Below, in pieces: positions 7,435 to 8,205 of a stretch of DNA of 8,205 bases. Each line of letters begins with the position of its first letter. Position 1 is the stretch's first letter. Made by a program: the position numbers and the translations under genes. This DNA is from Candidatus Sulfopaludibacter sp. SbA3 (lineage in GTDB: Bacteria > Acidobacteriota > Terriglobia > 2-12-FULL-54-10), in NCBI GenBank assembly GCA_945865705.1, contig CAMBEY010000124.1, positions 1-8,205 on the forward strand, in the 5' to 3' direction. The notes beneath the pieces are model-generated. The model did not search any database and was not told the origin of the DNA. It worked only from the letters and a program-made list of their open reading frames with translations.

Positions 7435-8098
7435 GTCGCCCGGTCTGCGTGTTGCGGGGACTGGGATGATAGCTCGCCAGCAGCGTGAGCGGGACGGGTT
7501 GAATCGAGTCAATGGTATATTCCGCGGTATATTCCGCTCCATGGGCGAAGCGGTAGGCGAATCGAGGGCGGAGCAGTTTGCGCTCACGGAGGATCGCCAG
7601 GAAACTGTCGAAGGCGATCTTGCCGAGAGAAATGACGCAGCGGAGGCGCCCGTCCTCCATGCCCAGCGCATCGAGTTCCCGCGCCAGGTAGGGGCGGCAG
7701 TTGTGCGACTCGGCGGGCAGCGGCTTGTTGTCCGGCGGAGCGCAGCGCACGGTGGCGTTGATGTAGGCGTCGCGCAGCGTCATCCCGTCGTCGCGCGAGA
7801 TGGCGTGCGCTTGACTGGCGAAGCCGCTCTGGTGGAGCGCTGCGTAAAGAAAGTCTCCCGAGCTATCGCCGGTGAAGACGCGCCCCGTGCGATTGCCGCC
7901 ATGCGCCGCGGGCGCCAGGCCGGTAATCATCAGCCGTGCCTGCGGGTCGCCGAAACCCGGCACGGGCTTGCCCCAGTAATCCCAATCGCGGTAAGCGCGC
8001 TTCTTCTCCCGCGCAATGCCCTCGCGGTACTCCACCAGCCGCGGGCAGAGCGTGCAACGAATGATCTCTTGCCTGATCTTCAGCAGACTGTCAGCCAT
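7376..8098 (-). CDS. Uracil-DNA glycosylase, family 5 (UDGb type)
   Basis: A 240-residue base-excision-repair enzyme that removes uracil, and in this family often other deaminated bases, from DNA. Four cysteines fit the [4Fe-4S] site of Fe-S glycosylases: Cys15 and Cys18 (CTLC), Cys119 (VRCAPP) and Cys134 (SHNC). Motif A is GLAPAAHGGNRTGRVFTGD (60-78); the Ala-rich GLAPA lacking a catalytic Asp or Asn, and the long HGGNRTGR loop, mark family 5 rather than family 4. The C-terminal motif is HPS (211-213) in ASYHPSPRNTQTGR. The gene is complete and ends naturally. ATG 8098 places the start just before the conserved first helix and has a weak GGGA upstream; ATG 8128 would add ten residues without a ribosome binding site. 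An exact 12-base duplication (7514-7537) doubles Ala-Glu-Tyr-Thr in a variable region. Confidence 0.93.
   Translation of the reverse strand: MADSLLKIRQEIIRCTLCPRLVEYREGIAREKKRAYRDWDYWGKPVPGFGDPQARLMITGLAPAAHGGNRTGRVFTGDSSGDFLYAALHQSGFASQAHAISRDDGMTLRDAYINATVRCAPPDNKPLPAESHNCRPYLARELDALGMEDGRLRCVISLGKIAFDSFLAILRERKLLRPRFAYRFAHGAEYTAEYTIDSIQPVPLTLLASYHPSPRNTQTGRLTPAMFLSVFERAKKILHH
7514..7537 (-). repeat. Exact 12-bp tandem duplication in the glycosylase gene
   Basis: GGTATATTCCGC occurs twice back to back (7514-7525, 7526-7537). On the coding strand it reads in frame as AEYT-AEYT, about residues 188-195, between conserved motifs. It looks like a recent replication-slippage duplication that keeps the frame. 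Confidence 0.85.
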
Positions 8099-8171
8099 GG
8101 TTTCCCGCCAGTGGTCGCAACTCGGCATCGTAGCGATGAATCCGCTATAGTATCATTTTGCAATTCTATTG

Positions 8172-8205
8172 CTGTCATCCTGAGCGCAGCGAAGGATCTG
8201 CTTTT
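8172..8205. repeat. Edge of a dispersed GTCATCCTGAGCG-type repeat
   Basis: The sequence from CTGTCATCC through GCGCAGCGAAGGATCTG matches a short palindromic intergenic repeat I recall from many environmental bacterial genomes, including Acidobacteriota. ATCCT (8177-8181) and AGGAT (8193-8197) are its inverted ends. It is cut by the window edge, so its full length is unknown. It lies upstream of the glycosylase gene. Confidence 0.6.

Noticed and set aside
8129..8171. TACTAT as a -10 box for the glycosylase gene
   Set aside because: No -35 match at acceptable spacing; the only TTG-type hexamer nearby is 5 bases away.

Overview
The window looks like a stretch of bacterial chromosome, about 60-70% G+C in its housekeeping-type genes. 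An insertion sequence and several lower-G+C genes of unknown function interrupt it. The lineage is probably Acidobacteriota or a similar soil or metagenomic group. This is inference from three things: a fused E1 alpha-beta dehydrogenase, the style of the radical SAM and lipoprotein genes, and a dispersed GTCATCCTGAGCG-type repeat at the right edge. No marker gene fixes the taxonomy.

Layout, left to right. A partial minus-strand gene of unknown function (1-467, running off the left edge) lies downstream of a minus-strand radical SAM protein of the SPL-like/Rv2578c type (547-1536). Directly upstream of the radical SAM gene, and divergent from it, is an IS1595-family (ISXO2-like) insertion sequence: a plus-strand DDE transposase (1639-2610) and a convergent 57-codon passenger ORF (2622-2795), with a strong hairpin between their 3' ends. 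Next is a minus-strand 262-aa protein of unknown function (2853-3641) with an NLRSALDH motif. A weak small ORF follows. Hand counts on sample 60-base lines give about 45-52% G+C across 1639-3641, against about 62-73% in the genes outside it, so this part looks foreign.

From 3951 the backbone resumes on the plus strand. It holds a His-rich lipoprotein with an HGG...HHxEG domain (3951-4586) and a large single-chain 2-oxo acid dehydrogenase E1 (4817-7012). In the E1 the ThDP-binding alpha subunit and the beta subunit are fused, and the alpha half carries an unusual insert of about 34 residues just before the GDG motif. No E2 or E3 gene is visible. A low-G+C spacer (7013-7375) follows, with a 19-bp tandem repeat, two adjacent hairpins and a possible small gene. 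A convergent minus-strand family 5 uracil-DNA glycosylase (7376-8098) closes the window, and its upstream region contains the edge of the dispersed repeat.

The genes do not form one pathway. The most notable points are the insert in the fused E1, which contains three 12-bp tandem units resembling part of the dispersed repeat; the near-leaderless promoter of the transposase; the IS passenger ORF; and the Rx4H-containing hypothetical protein next to the IS. I found no clear defence locus, CRISPR array, tRNA or rRNA.
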